Source of the DNA: Patescibacteria group bacterium
GTDB taxonomy: Bacteria; Patescibacteriota; Microgenomatia; Levybacterales; UBA12049
Length of the DNA stretch: 9,377 bases
Direction of reading: 5' to 3'
Assembly: GCA_018900295.1 (NCBI GenBank)
Contig: JAHIGH010000024.1
Span: forward strand, 1-9,377
Both the position numbers and the translations under genes were made by a program. The stretch's first letter is position 1, and every line of letters begins with the position of its first letter. The notes below the pieces were generated by a model. It worked only from the letters and a program-made list of their open reading frames with translations, ran no database searches and was not told the origin of the DNA. Below, piece after piece: positions 1 through 7,217 of the stretch.

Positions 1-897
1 CGCGTTGGCACAAAGGAGTTCAATTTTTGTTTGTATACATTTAAAACAATGATTGCAATTATATTGACCTTTTAAGGTATGACAACAGACGCGTAAATAT
101 TTTAACGCGAGAGATGATCTTGAAATTGAATTGCGTATTTTTTCCAATCTACTATATTCACATCCATCATGGATGATCGTTAATTTATCAGTAGACCATA
201 GTGGATCCAGGTCGGGATGCGTACCATAAGGACATAATTGATCCCGGCGCATTCCGCCCGGAATATAAATATTTTTTATCCTGTTTCGCAACAATAATCC
301 CACTGCTCCTAAAGCGTTTCCTAAATTCCATTCCCATTCCAATACCGGTTCGATAATTTCTCTGTAATTAGATTCGACTATAATGAGGTTTAATTTTTCT
401 TTTCGAACTATTTTATTAATTGTATTTTCTATCTCTGAAAAAAAGCTTGTATTTTTGAGTTGAATATCGCAACCGTGAATAAGAATAAAATGCGTAATAT
501 CTTTTTTATTTTTTAAATAGGTATAAAATGAATCAACACCGCCTGTAAAAAAGCTGCCTGTTGCTTTTGGATGGGTTCTGTCTTTTGCTATATGAGCAAC
601 TTTCACAGATATTTTTTTAAATCCTACATTCCATCTTTCTACAACATCCATAATTTTCGGAAGTGTTTTTAAAATATTATCAGATACAGCTCCTTCAACA
701 GTAATATTTTCGCGGCGCTTCATGCATGGGAGAATAAATGATGCTAAAAAAGGACTTGCATCATAAAAAATAAAATTTTTATATTTATTTTCAACCCGAA
801 AAAAAATTTGCCGGAATTTTTCACCACGAAAAGCAAAATCAGCAGATAAGATTGTTCGCGTATTGTTACTGTTGAGTGATATATTTTTTATTATCAT
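1..897 (-). CDS. PP-loop ATPase-like (adenine nucleotide alpha hydrolase superfamily) protein, partial
   Basis: The frame runs open from an ATG at 897-895 to the window edge, giving 299 residues with the C-terminus missing. Residues 116-123 read FFTGGVDS, the PP-loop that binds ATP phosphates, with Thr in place of the usual first Ser of SGGxDS. Residues 223-232 (PYGTHPDLDP) and a cysteine cluster near the end (C272, C273, then C281, C284, C287 as CNHCFKC) resemble an uncharacterised PP-loop family that I associate with exopolysaccharide clusters. The Cys cluster could bind zinc. PP-loop enzymes adenylate a carboxylate or carbonyl before amidation or thiolation, so amidation of a sugar acid is a reasonable guess. 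The substrate is unknown. The start overlaps the aminotransferase stop by 4 bp (ATGA), which implies translational coupling as the last visible gene of the operon. Family assignment is fairly sure, function is not. Confidence 0.8.
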   Translation of the reverse strand, partial: MIIKNISLNSNNTRTILSADFAFRGEKFRQIFFRVENKYKNFIFYDASPFLASFILPCMKRRENITVEGAVSDNILKTLPKIMDVVERWNVGFKKISVKVAHIAKDRTHPKATGSFFTGGVDSFYTYLKNKKDITHFILIHGCDIQLKNTSFFSEIENTINKIVRKEKLNLIIVESNYREIIEPVLEWEWNLGNALGAVGLLLRNRIKNIYIPGGMRRDQLCPYGTHPDLDPLWSTDKLTIIHDGCEYSRLEKIRNSISRSSLALKYLRVCCHTLKGQYNCNHCFKCIQTKIELLCANA

Positions 898-2030
898 AAT
901 TGTTTGAATGAATGTATTTGTAAGGATTTTTGCCGCGGGCGATTTATGGTCATTCTATTTTGTATAATAATTTTTGCTATTTTTTTTATCATTTTTAATG
1001 AAAGATCGTGGTAAAGCGGCAGGCATAAAATTCTTTTTGAAATGGATTCCGATATGGGACATGAATTTCCTTTTATAAAAGATAAGGTATTGAGGGACGG
1101 ATAAAAGTATCTTTTGGCGTAAATATTCTTTTTTTGTAGAAGTTTATATATATGCAGGGTTTCTTTTTCGGTATTGAAAATAATCGGATAATAAGAATAA
1201 TTATATGAGATATTGTCAGGTATAATCGGTCTAAAAATCGTTGAGTTTTTAAGTATATTATCGTAAGTCTGAATTAGTAATTTTCTTTTATCGATGAGTT
1301 TTTGAATATACGGAAAGTTGGCCAAGCCAAGCGCAGCGTGCAGCTCGGAATTTTTCGCATTTATACCCGGATAAGTAATATTGTCTCCTTCTAAACCGAA
1401 ATTACGGTATAATGCAATTTTTTTAGCTAATATATCATCATTGGTGATAATTGCTCCTCCTTCTCCGGTATGAAATAATTTTACCGCGTGAAAACTTATT
1501 GTTGATATATCCCCGAATATACATATTGAATCATTCCCGATTTTTGTACCAAAAGCGTGAGCGGCGTCATAAATCACTTTTAGATTATATTTTTTTGCCA
1601 GTATGTTGATTTTTTTGATGTTACATGGGATACCATAAATGTGTACGGCAAGAATTGCTTCAGTTTCTTTAGTTATTAATTTTTCTATTTTATCCGGATC
1701 AATACATAGAGTTGAGGGATCTATATCCGCAAAGACAGGGGTGCATTTTTCCCAAATAATTGCATTTGTTGTGGCAGCAAAAGAAAATGGGGTTGTGATA
1801 ATTGTTTTTTTGAGATTTAATGCTTTTATTGCCAGTTGTAAGGCAATAGTTCCATTAGATACAAAAAATATATGTTTGACGCCGAGGTACGCTTTTAATT
1901 TTTTTTCCAGTTCACGAACGAGAGGGCCGTTATTGGTAAGATAACAATTATCCCATACTTGTTGTACATAATGAATATATTTTTCTATTGGAGGCAGGAA
2001 TGGCTTTGAAACAAATATTTTATTATTCAT
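894..2030 (-). CDS. DegT/DnrJ/EryC1/StrS-family PLP-dependent sugar aminotransferase
   Basis: The 378-residue length is normal for this fold-type I family, which transfers an amino group from glutamate to a nucleotide-linked keto-sugar in the cytoplasm. Visible motifs are SNGT (58-61, cofactor phosphate region), YDAAHAFG (154-161, with D155 expected to contact the pyridine nitrogen) and SFHAVKLFHTGEGG (179-192), where K184 is the expected Schiff-base lysine. The near-N-terminal segment LTNNGPLVRELEKKL (31-45) is also typical. The wording around K184 recalls the VioA/RffA-like subgroup acting on dTDP-4-keto-6-deoxy sugars, but the substrate cannot be decided here. The ATG overlaps the upstream GT4 stop by 4 bp, and the stop overlaps the PP-loop gene start by 4 bp. 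No Shine-Dalgarno is visible. Its place among glycosyltransferases fits amino-sugar supply for a surface glycan. Confidence 0.93.
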   Translation of the reverse strand: MNNKIFVSKPFLPPIEKYIHYVQQVWDNCYLTNNGPLVRELEKKLKAYLGVKHIFFVSNGTIALQLAIKALNLKKTIITTPFSFAATTNAIIWEKCTPVFADIDPSTLCIDPDKIEKLITKETEAILAVHIYGIPCNIKKINILAKKYNLKVIYDAAHAFGTKIGNDSICIFGDISTISFHAVKLFHTGEGGAIITNDDILAKKIALYRNFGLEGDNITYPGINAKNSELHAALGLANFPYIQKLIDKRKLLIQTYDNILKNSTIFRPIIPDNISYNYSYYPIIFNTEKETLHIYKLLQKKNIYAKRYFYPSLNTLSFIKGNSCPISESISKRILCLPLYHDLSLKMIKKIAKIIIQNRMTINRPRQKSLQIHSFKQL

Positions 2031-3118
2031 AATTGGTAATCCATAATTTTTTTAAAAAATGCTTCAAAATCTAAGGCAACTTTTTTCCATGTATACTTAC
2101 GGGCAAAAGTTCTCGCGTTTTTACTTATGATATTTATATGTTTGTTTTTGGAAGTTCTTAATAAAATTTTTGCGTAATCATTTACATCGAAATTTTTTGC
2201 TTTAATTGTGCTTTTTTTATCGGTCCAGGAAAGTCCGGGAATATCGAAAGCAACCAGAGGTAATCCTGAAGCAAGCGCTTCCAATGCAAAGCAGGAAAAA
2301 GTTTCATGCCGTGACGGGAAGGCAACAAATAATGATTTTGCTAATATTTTCATTTTTTTTCTGCCATAGGCAGCTCCTATCATAAATACTTTTTTCTCCA
2401 AACCTGATTGCAGTATTATTTGACTTACTTTTTTTTCATCGGGTCCATTACCGGCAATAATTAATGGATATTGAATCCTGTCAATAATTTTTTTGTACGC
2501 TTTCAGTAATAAATCTATTCCTTTTTGATTGATATCCATCCTTCCAAGAAATAGAATATGTTCGGCCGGCTCCTTTTTTATCTTAAAAAACTCCCTACTT
2601 ACTCCTTCGGGGACAATTTTTGATATAATTCGCGGATTCATCTTTTTCATTTTTTCGTCAGTATATGGAGAGTAAGGTAGAAAATATTTATAAAATTTAC
2701 TCCCAAATTTTTCTATCCAGGTAAAAGGCAAATGATATTTTTTTGAGAAATGATCGGCTTCAAATGATGAGGGCAAAGCAACTACCGGTATAGATGTCCA
2801 AAGCGGAGTAAAAAGTGTAGAAATAGGGGGTGTAAAGCATTCAATAATAATATCCGCTTTTATTTTTGTAACGATAAACGGGAGAGATAGAATATAAATC
2901 AAATTATTTAATTTAATAGAACTACTTCCAAGGCCGATATGCTTGTAATATATACCTTGGTCTTTTCTGTCTTTAAATTCAGGAAAACGCGAGGAAATTA
3001 CAGTTATTTTGTGTCCCATTTTTACCATAATTTTTCCTACTTCATAAGTAGCTATTGCTTGGCCGGCCGCGAGAAGCGGATTTTTTATATCGTCAAAATC
3101 CAGAAATACTATATTCAT
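2027..3118 (-). CDS. GT4-family (GT-B) glycosyltransferase, first of two paralogues
   Basis: The 363-residue protein has the two-domain GT-B layout. The N-terminal acceptor domain starts at MNIVFLDFDD and carries a Gly/Ala-rich loop near residues 16-25. The C-terminal Glycos_transf_1 domain runs from about 186 to 350. Landmarks are HILFLGRMDINQKG (187-200), the AGNGP turn (222-226) and PSRHETFSCFALEA (268-281), whose E272 and E280 form the EX7E signature that binds the nucleotide-sugar ribose and phosphate. It should be a retaining transferase acting at the inner membrane face. It is clearly similar to the GT4 encoded at 5037-6149 (shared DDxKNP, TPP, INQKG and PSRxETFS). A 71-bp gap separates it from the acyltransferase upstream, the largest in the operon. 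No clear RBS precedes the ATG. Donor and acceptor are unknown. Confidence 0.93.
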   Translation of the reverse strand: MNIVFLDFDDIKNPLLAAGQAIATYEVGKIMVKMGHKITVISSRFPEFKDRKDQGIYYKHIGLGSSSIKLNNLIYILSLPFIVTKIKADIIIECFTPPISTLFTPLWTSIPVVALPSSFEADHFSKKYHLPFTWIEKFGSKFYKYFLPYSPYTDEKMKKMNPRIISKIVPEGVSREFFKIKKEPAEHILFLGRMDINQKGIDLLLKAYKKIIDRIQYPLIIAGNGPDEKKVSQIILQSGLEKKVFMIGAAYGRKKMKILAKSLFVAFPSRHETFSCFALEALASGLPLVAFDIPGLSWTDKKSTIKAKNFDVNDYAKILLRTSKNKHINIISKNARTFARKYTWKKVALDFEAFFKKIMDYQL

Positions 3119-3189
3119 ATATTTATATCAATAAAAAAGGCCTCAGGCATATAAAAAAATAAATGTATTTTTTGTAAACATCCAGGTTG

Positions 3190-4251
3190 TTAATGTTTTA
3201 TAATATTTTTTAAAATACGATATGTAGTATATAGTTTTATATGACGCTTCAGATAATTAAATATTTTTGTCCTCAATTGTAAAATAAGATGTAAATATGT
3301 TCTTATAAAGATATTTTTTGAAATAATGATATTATATAAAAGAATATAATCTTTAGTGAAAGATTTTTTAACATGATCTTCGCCTGATCCGAAATCTAAT
3401 TTTTCAATTCCTTTTTTATTGAGTATTTCGATTAAATGAACTAATAATATTCTTCCTATAGAATAATTGTCATAGCTACTTAATGATGCTATCTGACTAC
3501 CATAAAAAGTTTTGTTAACAAGAAATCCTATTTCATAGGCAATGGGTTTTTTTTCGTAATATAAAATATTTACTAAAAATTTTTCTTTAAAATTTTTCGC
3601 CAGTAGCCGGTAAAATTTTTTACTCTGCTTATTGGAAAAGGTATTATATCCTTTTGTTTGTTTCCTGCTTTTATTGTCAATTGCAAAAGCAACATTCAAT
3701 GCTTCAGTTACTTGTCCATTGAAAGAGCGTAAATTCAGCATTTTCCCGATGCTTTGTGCCCGCCGCATCATTTTTCTTTTGTGTCTAATTACAATTTGTC
3801 CATCATTATCTTTTATAATATTTATGTAGTAATTTAACGTGCTAATAAAGGCGTTAATTTTTGTTGTTTGTTCTTTCAAATCTTTTGCCAGGAATTCAGG
3901 ACTGTTCTCAATAAATACATTGCCTAATTTCAGTAATTTTGACAGGAGAGTTCTTAATAGTGATTTGTTTTGAGTATTTACCAAAAAAGGTAATCCGCAT
4001 ACAAAATTTTCGGGAGGAAAAGCGTAAAGCTCTATGCCATACATTCTTTTTTTAATTAAAGCGGCAATAGCTAATAAGTGTTCGTTGTTATATATAGTAA
4101 TAATTGTGAAATTTTTATAATTGAATGTTTCTATAAGCGACATAAACCAATGAGGCGAATTGCTATAATTAGCAAAAGGTGAATTATTCCAAAGCGACAA
4201 CCAATCTTTTATAAGTTTTTCTTCTAATTGTGTATAGATTATAGTTCTCAT
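3190..4251 (-). CDS. GNAT-fold acyltransferase, CelD/BcsL-like (GNAT_6, FemAB-related)
   Basis: This 353-residue protein looks like the double-GNAT CelD/FemAB-type enzymes found in polysaccharide clusters. The diagnostic stretch is in the C-terminal half: an INILYYEKKPIAYEIGF strand pair, FYGSQIASLSSYDNYSIGR (a helix-start pattern for cofactor or acceptor binding), and then KLDFGSGEDHVKKSFT, equivalent to the family's DFGxGxxxYKxxF element. The N-terminal part (SPFANYSNSPHWFMSL) matches the usual entry motif. The C-terminus is lysine/arginine-rich and probably membrane-proximal. The family transfers acyl or aminoacyl groups to amino groups. Beside a PIG-L deacetylase and a sugar aminotransferase, N-acylation of an amino sugar is the natural reading, though this is inference. 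It begins 3 bp after the PIG-L stop, so the two are probably coupled. No SD is visible. Confidence 0.82.
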   Translation of the reverse strand: MRTIIYTQLEEKLIKDWLSLWNNSPFANYSNSPHWFMSLIETFNYKNFTIITIYNNEHLLAIAALIKKRMYGIELYAFPPENFVCGLPFLVNTQNKSLLRTLLSKLLKLGNVFIENSPEFLAKDLKEQTTKINAFISTLNYYINIIKDNDGQIVIRHKRKMMRRAQSIGKMLNLRSFNGQVTEALNVAFAIDNKSRKQTKGYNTFSNKQSKKFYRLLAKNFKEKFLVNILYYEKKPIAYEIGFLVNKTFYGSQIASLSSYDNYSIGRILLVHLIEILNKKGIEKLDFGSGEDHVKKSFTKDYILLYNIIISKNIFIRTYLHLILQLRTKIFNYLKRHIKLYTTYRILKNIIKH

Positions 4252-4254
4252 ATT

Positions 4255-5040
4255 TTATTTATTACTTGTTTTATAGGGCGTTATTGTTTTGTCCGGCAAA
4301 AGAAATATTTCCTTGTGCGGAGGGATAATACCCTTAGGAAATAATCCATAAATTTGCGATGTGTAATAATGTGCCAGTTTGGATTTAATTGTAAGATCAA
4401 TATTAAATTTAAATCTTTTGTATTTTGCCGGAGGATAACCAAAGTTATTTGATCGAATATTGTAGGGAAATTCAATGTAGTATAAAACTTTTTTGAATAA
4501 TTGCGTGCACGCTTTGTAGGTTATGACATGATCAGCATGATTTCCGATTCCAAATGGAGATAGTACAATCGCGTCCGGCGGTATTATTTTTTTTAGTTTT
4601 ATTTTCAGTTCTTTTATCGCGTTATCCTCCGGTTGAACTTTTTTGAGTATATGCCAGCGATAGGTTGGATAGATATGATCAAACTCGGGAATATATTTTC
4701 CAAGGAATGATTTATTTGTTCTTCTACGAAATAACGCGTCGGTCAGGTCAAGATTTATAACTTTCATGTTTGTGCCGGAAATTGCTTTTTGATCTTCTTT
4801 TACTCTTTGGTTAAATAAATCGTCCGCGTTTGTATTTTTTGTAATTTTAATAAAATTTTTAGCGGACAGAGTATAAGGGCCGTTATGTGCCTTGGTGAAT
4901 ACGTTAATAATAGTCCCATTGTTATATTTTTTTAAGGAATATAAAAGCATTCCCAGGGAGAGAATTGCATCATCAAGATGAGGAGAAATTACGAAAAATT
5001 TGTGGTTTTTAAGATAATTTATTAATTCATGATTTGTCAT
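4255..5040 (-). CDS. PIG-L family zinc-dependent N-deacetylase
   Basis: The 261-residue protein has the PIG-L (LmbE-like) zinc site. SPHLDDAILSLG (19-30) supplies H21, the likely base D23 and D24, and GNHADH (166-171) supplies H171. By analogy with MshB, H21, D24 and H171 are the expected metal ligands. Ala25 replaces the Glu of the classical PHPDDE motif, a substitution common in one PIG-L subgroup (PHLDDAVLS type). RVKEDQKAI (79-87) matches the conserved helix after the first strand pair. No signal peptide is present, so it should act in the cytoplasm on an N-acetylated sugar nucleotide or lipid-linked sugar. The ATG overlaps the stop of the GT4 gene upstream by 4 bp. PIG-L beside a CelD-like acyltransferase is a recurring pairing in polysaccharide clusters and suggests swapping one N-acyl group for another. 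Confidence 0.92.
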   Translation of the reverse strand: MTNHELINYLKNHKFFVISPHLDDAILSLGMLLYSLKKYNNGTIINVFTKAHNGPYTLSAKNFIKITKNTNADDLFNQRVKEDQKAISGTNMKVINLDLTDALFRRRTNKSFLGKYIPEFDHIYPTYRWHILKKVQPEDNAIKELKIKLKKIIPPDAIVLSPFGIGNHADHVITYKACTQLFKKVLYYIEFPYNIRSNNFGYPPAKYKRFKFNIDLTIKSKLAHYYTSQIYGLFPKGIIPPHKEIFLLPDKTITPYKTSNK

Positions 5041-6149
5041 AATGAAATTTGAGAGATGAGCGCGTGGAATTTCCCGGCTGTCCGGTCCCAGTCATATTTT
5101 TTTATGAAGATATTTTTTTCATGAGCAGATATTTTTTTAAATATTTTTGAGGTATTTATTTTATCTATAGCTATAGCCATTTTTTTGTAATTGAAAGGCG
5201 TAATTTTTATTGCAAATTTTTCAGGTATCCACCGAAGTTGCGGTATATTAAAGCAGATTACCGGTTTTTGATGCATAATAGCTTCCAGGGCGATGAGACT
5301 GAAGGTTTCGAAACGTGAAGGAATAATAATCGTTTTTGCGTATTTTAGCAGTCTTTCTTTTTTAACTCCTTGTATTTTTCCAATTCTGGCGATTTTATTT
5401 TTGACGCGATATTTTAGAATTAAATTTTTCAGCTTACTTTCCTCATTTTTTGATCCTTTTCCGGCAAAAATAATCCTGGTCTTTGATTTACTGAGTGCCA
5501 AGGCTTTGATCAATAGGTCAAGACCTTTTTGATTAATCTCTATTCTGCCCATGAATAATATGTAATTACCGTTGTCATTTTTTTTCTTTGTCAGGTTCGT
5601 TATAGAATTTTTATCGGTACCTTGAGTAATTGTGAGTATTCTGGATTTTCGATTCATCGCAAAAATATCTTTTTTTACCCAGTTTGTAGGTACTACGATA
5701 TATTTGTATAATTTACTGAGCTCTTGTTCTATGTAGCGGAAATTTAATTTGTATTTCCTTTGCATGTCGAAGCTGCATAGCATGTTTACCCAGGAGATTA
5801 CCGGTTTTTTGCAAAATAACGGCAGCAGAGAGAATGTAAATGGCGGTGTCGTTGACTCTATCCAGATATCGAATTTTTCTTTTATTGCATATTTTAGCAG
5901 TGAGTATTGATAGATCAATTGTCCGATTTTGTGTCCGAAGATATCAGAGCCAATTCTTATATATTCGGCGTTGTCAATGATTTCGTTTTTTGCATTTTTA
6001 TAGGTGCCGGTCAGTACGGTAATTTCATATTTTTTAGCCAGCCTCTTGGCTAATTGACGGACAGCATAGGCGCCTCCACCTGAATAGACAGGATTTTTTT
6101 GGTCATCATAAGAGGAAATTATTAGTTTTTTTTTAGTATTGATTTTCAT
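5037..6149 (-). CDS. GT4-family (GT-B) glycosyltransferase, second of two paralogues
   Basis: This is a 370-residue GT-B transferase. The N-terminal domain has SSYDDQKNPVYSGGGAYAVR (12-31), a glycine-rich loop near the acceptor/donor cleft. The C-terminal domain holds YILFMGRIEINQKGLDLL (196-213), FAGKGS (228-233) and PSRFETFSLIALEA (277-290), with the EX7E pair E281/E289. It shares the whole domain order and many motifs with the GT4 at 2027-3118, so the two probably come from a duplication and add related sugars to the same chain. Its stop overlaps the PIG-L start and its start overlaps the GT2 stop, each by 4 bp. No Shine-Dalgarno is seen, which fits coupled reinitiation. Donor specificity cannot be read from the sequence. 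Confidence 0.93.
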   Translation of the reverse strand: MKINTKKKLIISSYDDQKNPVYSGGGAYAVRQLAKRLAKKYEITVLTGTYKNAKNEIIDNAEYIRIGSDIFGHKIGQLIYQYSLLKYAIKEKFDIWIESTTPPFTFSLLPLFCKKPVISWVNMLCSFDMQRKYKLNFRYIEQELSKLYKYIVVPTNWVKKDIFAMNRKSRILTITQGTDKNSITNLTKKKNDNGNYILFMGRIEINQKGLDLLIKALALSKSKTRIIFAGKGSKNEESKLKNLILKYRVKNKIARIGKIQGVKKERLLKYAKTIIIPSRFETFSLIALEAIMHQKPVICFNIPQLRWIPEKFAIKITPFNYKKMAIAIDKINTSKIFKKISAHEKNIFIKKYDWDRTAGKFHALISQISL

Positions 6150-7111
6150 ATTGTAATAGGTTTCTTGGTTGATAAATTGGTTTTCCAGTACGCCGAATAT
6201 TCTTTGTTCTTTCTGGTAACCAGGAAATTCAGTAAATATCCCAGCAGAATGCCGAGGGGTGTATATACAGGTTGGTGATAGAAGGATTTTAGAATTCCGA
6301 TAATTTTATATTTCCATGGAACAATATGTATGGTATTTACTTTTTCACCGAATAATTTTTCCAGCTCCGGTTGTTTGGCGCCAAAGGTTCGGCAGGAAAG
6401 TTTGAGATAGTCATGGAGGGTTGCCGGCGGCCAGAAAACTACGTGTGCCTGCCTACAATAGCGAAAACCTTTTACTTTTTTTGCCATCATGTAAAGATAG
6501 ATTCGTTCTTCAGTGGCTTTGTTTGGTATGTTGAGGGTTCTGGCGAATGACCCGCGAAACGCAGTACTTGAGGAATAAAAATTTTGAATATGGTCCTGGT
6601 CCGGTATGCTAAAGCGGATGTAATCCCATAGAATGAAGGTTGCGTAAATAATTTTTCCTATAAAATTTTGGGGACGAATTGCGGTTTGGTGCGCTGAGAT
6701 CATTTGGGCGTTTTTGTCGATGATTAAGGGTTGTAAAATTTTATTTAAAAAATTTGTGCCATGGATTCCGATATCAGCATCGAATAACACTAGTAAATCA
6801 TTTTTACAGTCACGAAATATTTGATTGACCCGTCTGTTTTTGCCCATTCTTTTTTTGCCTTTAATGAGATTAATAAGTGAATGTTTTTTTTTGAGGGTTT
6901 TTACTATTTGTGTGGTTGCGTCTGTGCCGGCATCAGAATAGACGAGAATTGTTTTTAAACTGAAGCTTTTTTGTTTTTGTTTCAATATGGCATTGAGTAG
7001 ATTAGCAATGTTGGCTTCCTCATTGTAGGCAGGTATGGCTATCGTAAGTGATGGTTTTGGTCGAATCATATTATTTTTGAGTAATATTTTTTTGTTGAAG
7101 TATTGTAGCAT
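6146..7111 (-). CDS. GT2-family (GT-A) glycosyltransferase with C-terminal membrane segment
   Basis: The 321-residue protein starts its GT-A domain with LTIAIPAYNEEANI (22-35), the N-terminal nucleotide-binding strand of GT2 enzymes. SDAGTD (59-64) follows, then the metal-binding DxD as LFDADIG (109-115), and an acidic pair at TEERIYLYMMAKKVKGF (200-216) where the catalytic base normally lies. A hydrophobic stretch near 283-298 (YTPLGILLGYLLNFLV) is probably a membrane or interfacial helix. It should use a nucleotide sugar and a lipid-linked or membrane-associated acceptor, and as first gene of the operon may start the chain. The start is uncertain: ATG at 7111 is used here, but M15 (ATG at 7069-7067) lies just before the conserved domain and would also work. 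Neither has a clear SD. Its stop overlaps the next gene by 4 bp. Confidence 0.9.
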   Translation of the reverse strand: MLQYFNKKILLKNNMIRPKPSLTIAIPAYNEEANIANLLNAILKQKQKSFSLKTILVYSDAGTDATTQIVKTLKKKHSLINLIKGKKRMGKNRRVNQIFRDCKNDLLVLFDADIGIHGTNFLNKILQPLIIDKNAQMISAHQTAIRPQNFIGKIIYATFILWDYIRFSIPDQDHIQNFYSSSTAFRGSFARTLNIPNKATEERIYLYMMAKKVKGFRYCRQAHVVFWPPATLHDYLKLSCRTFGAKQPELEKLFGEKVNTIHIVPWKYKIIGILKSFYHQPVYTPLGILLGYLLNFLVTRKNKEYSAYWKTNLSTKKPITI

Positions 7112-7126
7112 ATTAGTACAAAAATA

Positions 7127-7155
7127 ACTATAAGCCTTATAAATCTATATAGTAA
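7127..7155 (-). promoter_or_regulatory. Possible promoter of the glycan operon
   Basis: On the minus strand TATAGT (7132-7127) lies 17 bp downstream of TTACTA (7155-7150). The -10 is good (5 of 6) but the -35 matches only 3 of 6. A transcript from here would leave a leader of only about 10 nt before the ATG at 7111, or about 50 nt if the internal ATG at 7069 is used. The site lies in the 106-bp divergent region next to the plus-strand promoter, where a promoter for the operon is expected. Confidence 0.3.
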
Positions 7156-7184
7156 TTGACTCTGAAAATGTTTTGTGATATAGT
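7156..7184 (+). promoter_or_regulatory. Sigma70-type extended -10 promoter for the LASTG surface protein
   Basis: TTGACT (7156-7161, 5 of 6 to consensus) is followed after exactly 17 bp by TATAGT (7179-7184, 5 of 6), and the -10 is preceded by TGA, giving the extended TGn motif. Transcription would begin near 7191. A purine-rich GGGGT at 7206-7210, 7 nt before the ATG at 7218, is a plausible ribosome binding site. This is the best promoter in the window and should also serve the downstream sortase unless the spacer element interferes. Confidence 0.7.
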
Positions 7185-7217
7185 TTGATTTACTCTTAGT
7201 AGTATGGGGTAGATTTT

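Noticed and set aside
1639..1944. Plus-strand open frame of about 100 codons opposite the aminotransferase gene
   Set aside because: It lies fully inside a well-supported gene, has no recognisable domain and no RBS. It is a shadow frame.
3119..3189. Internal terminator or promoter in the 71-bp gap (GCCTGAGGC followed by six T on the minus strand; TTTACA upstream)
   Set aside because: The hairpin has only a 3-4 bp stem with almost no loop, and the possible -10 sits at 19 bp spacing with a poor match. The gap is better treated as plain spacer.
6146..7111. Processive cellulose/hyaluronan-type synthase
   Set aside because: It has a GT-A domain with DxD, but only one weak C-terminal membrane segment and no clear QxxRW motif, so a simple GT2 transferase is the safer call.
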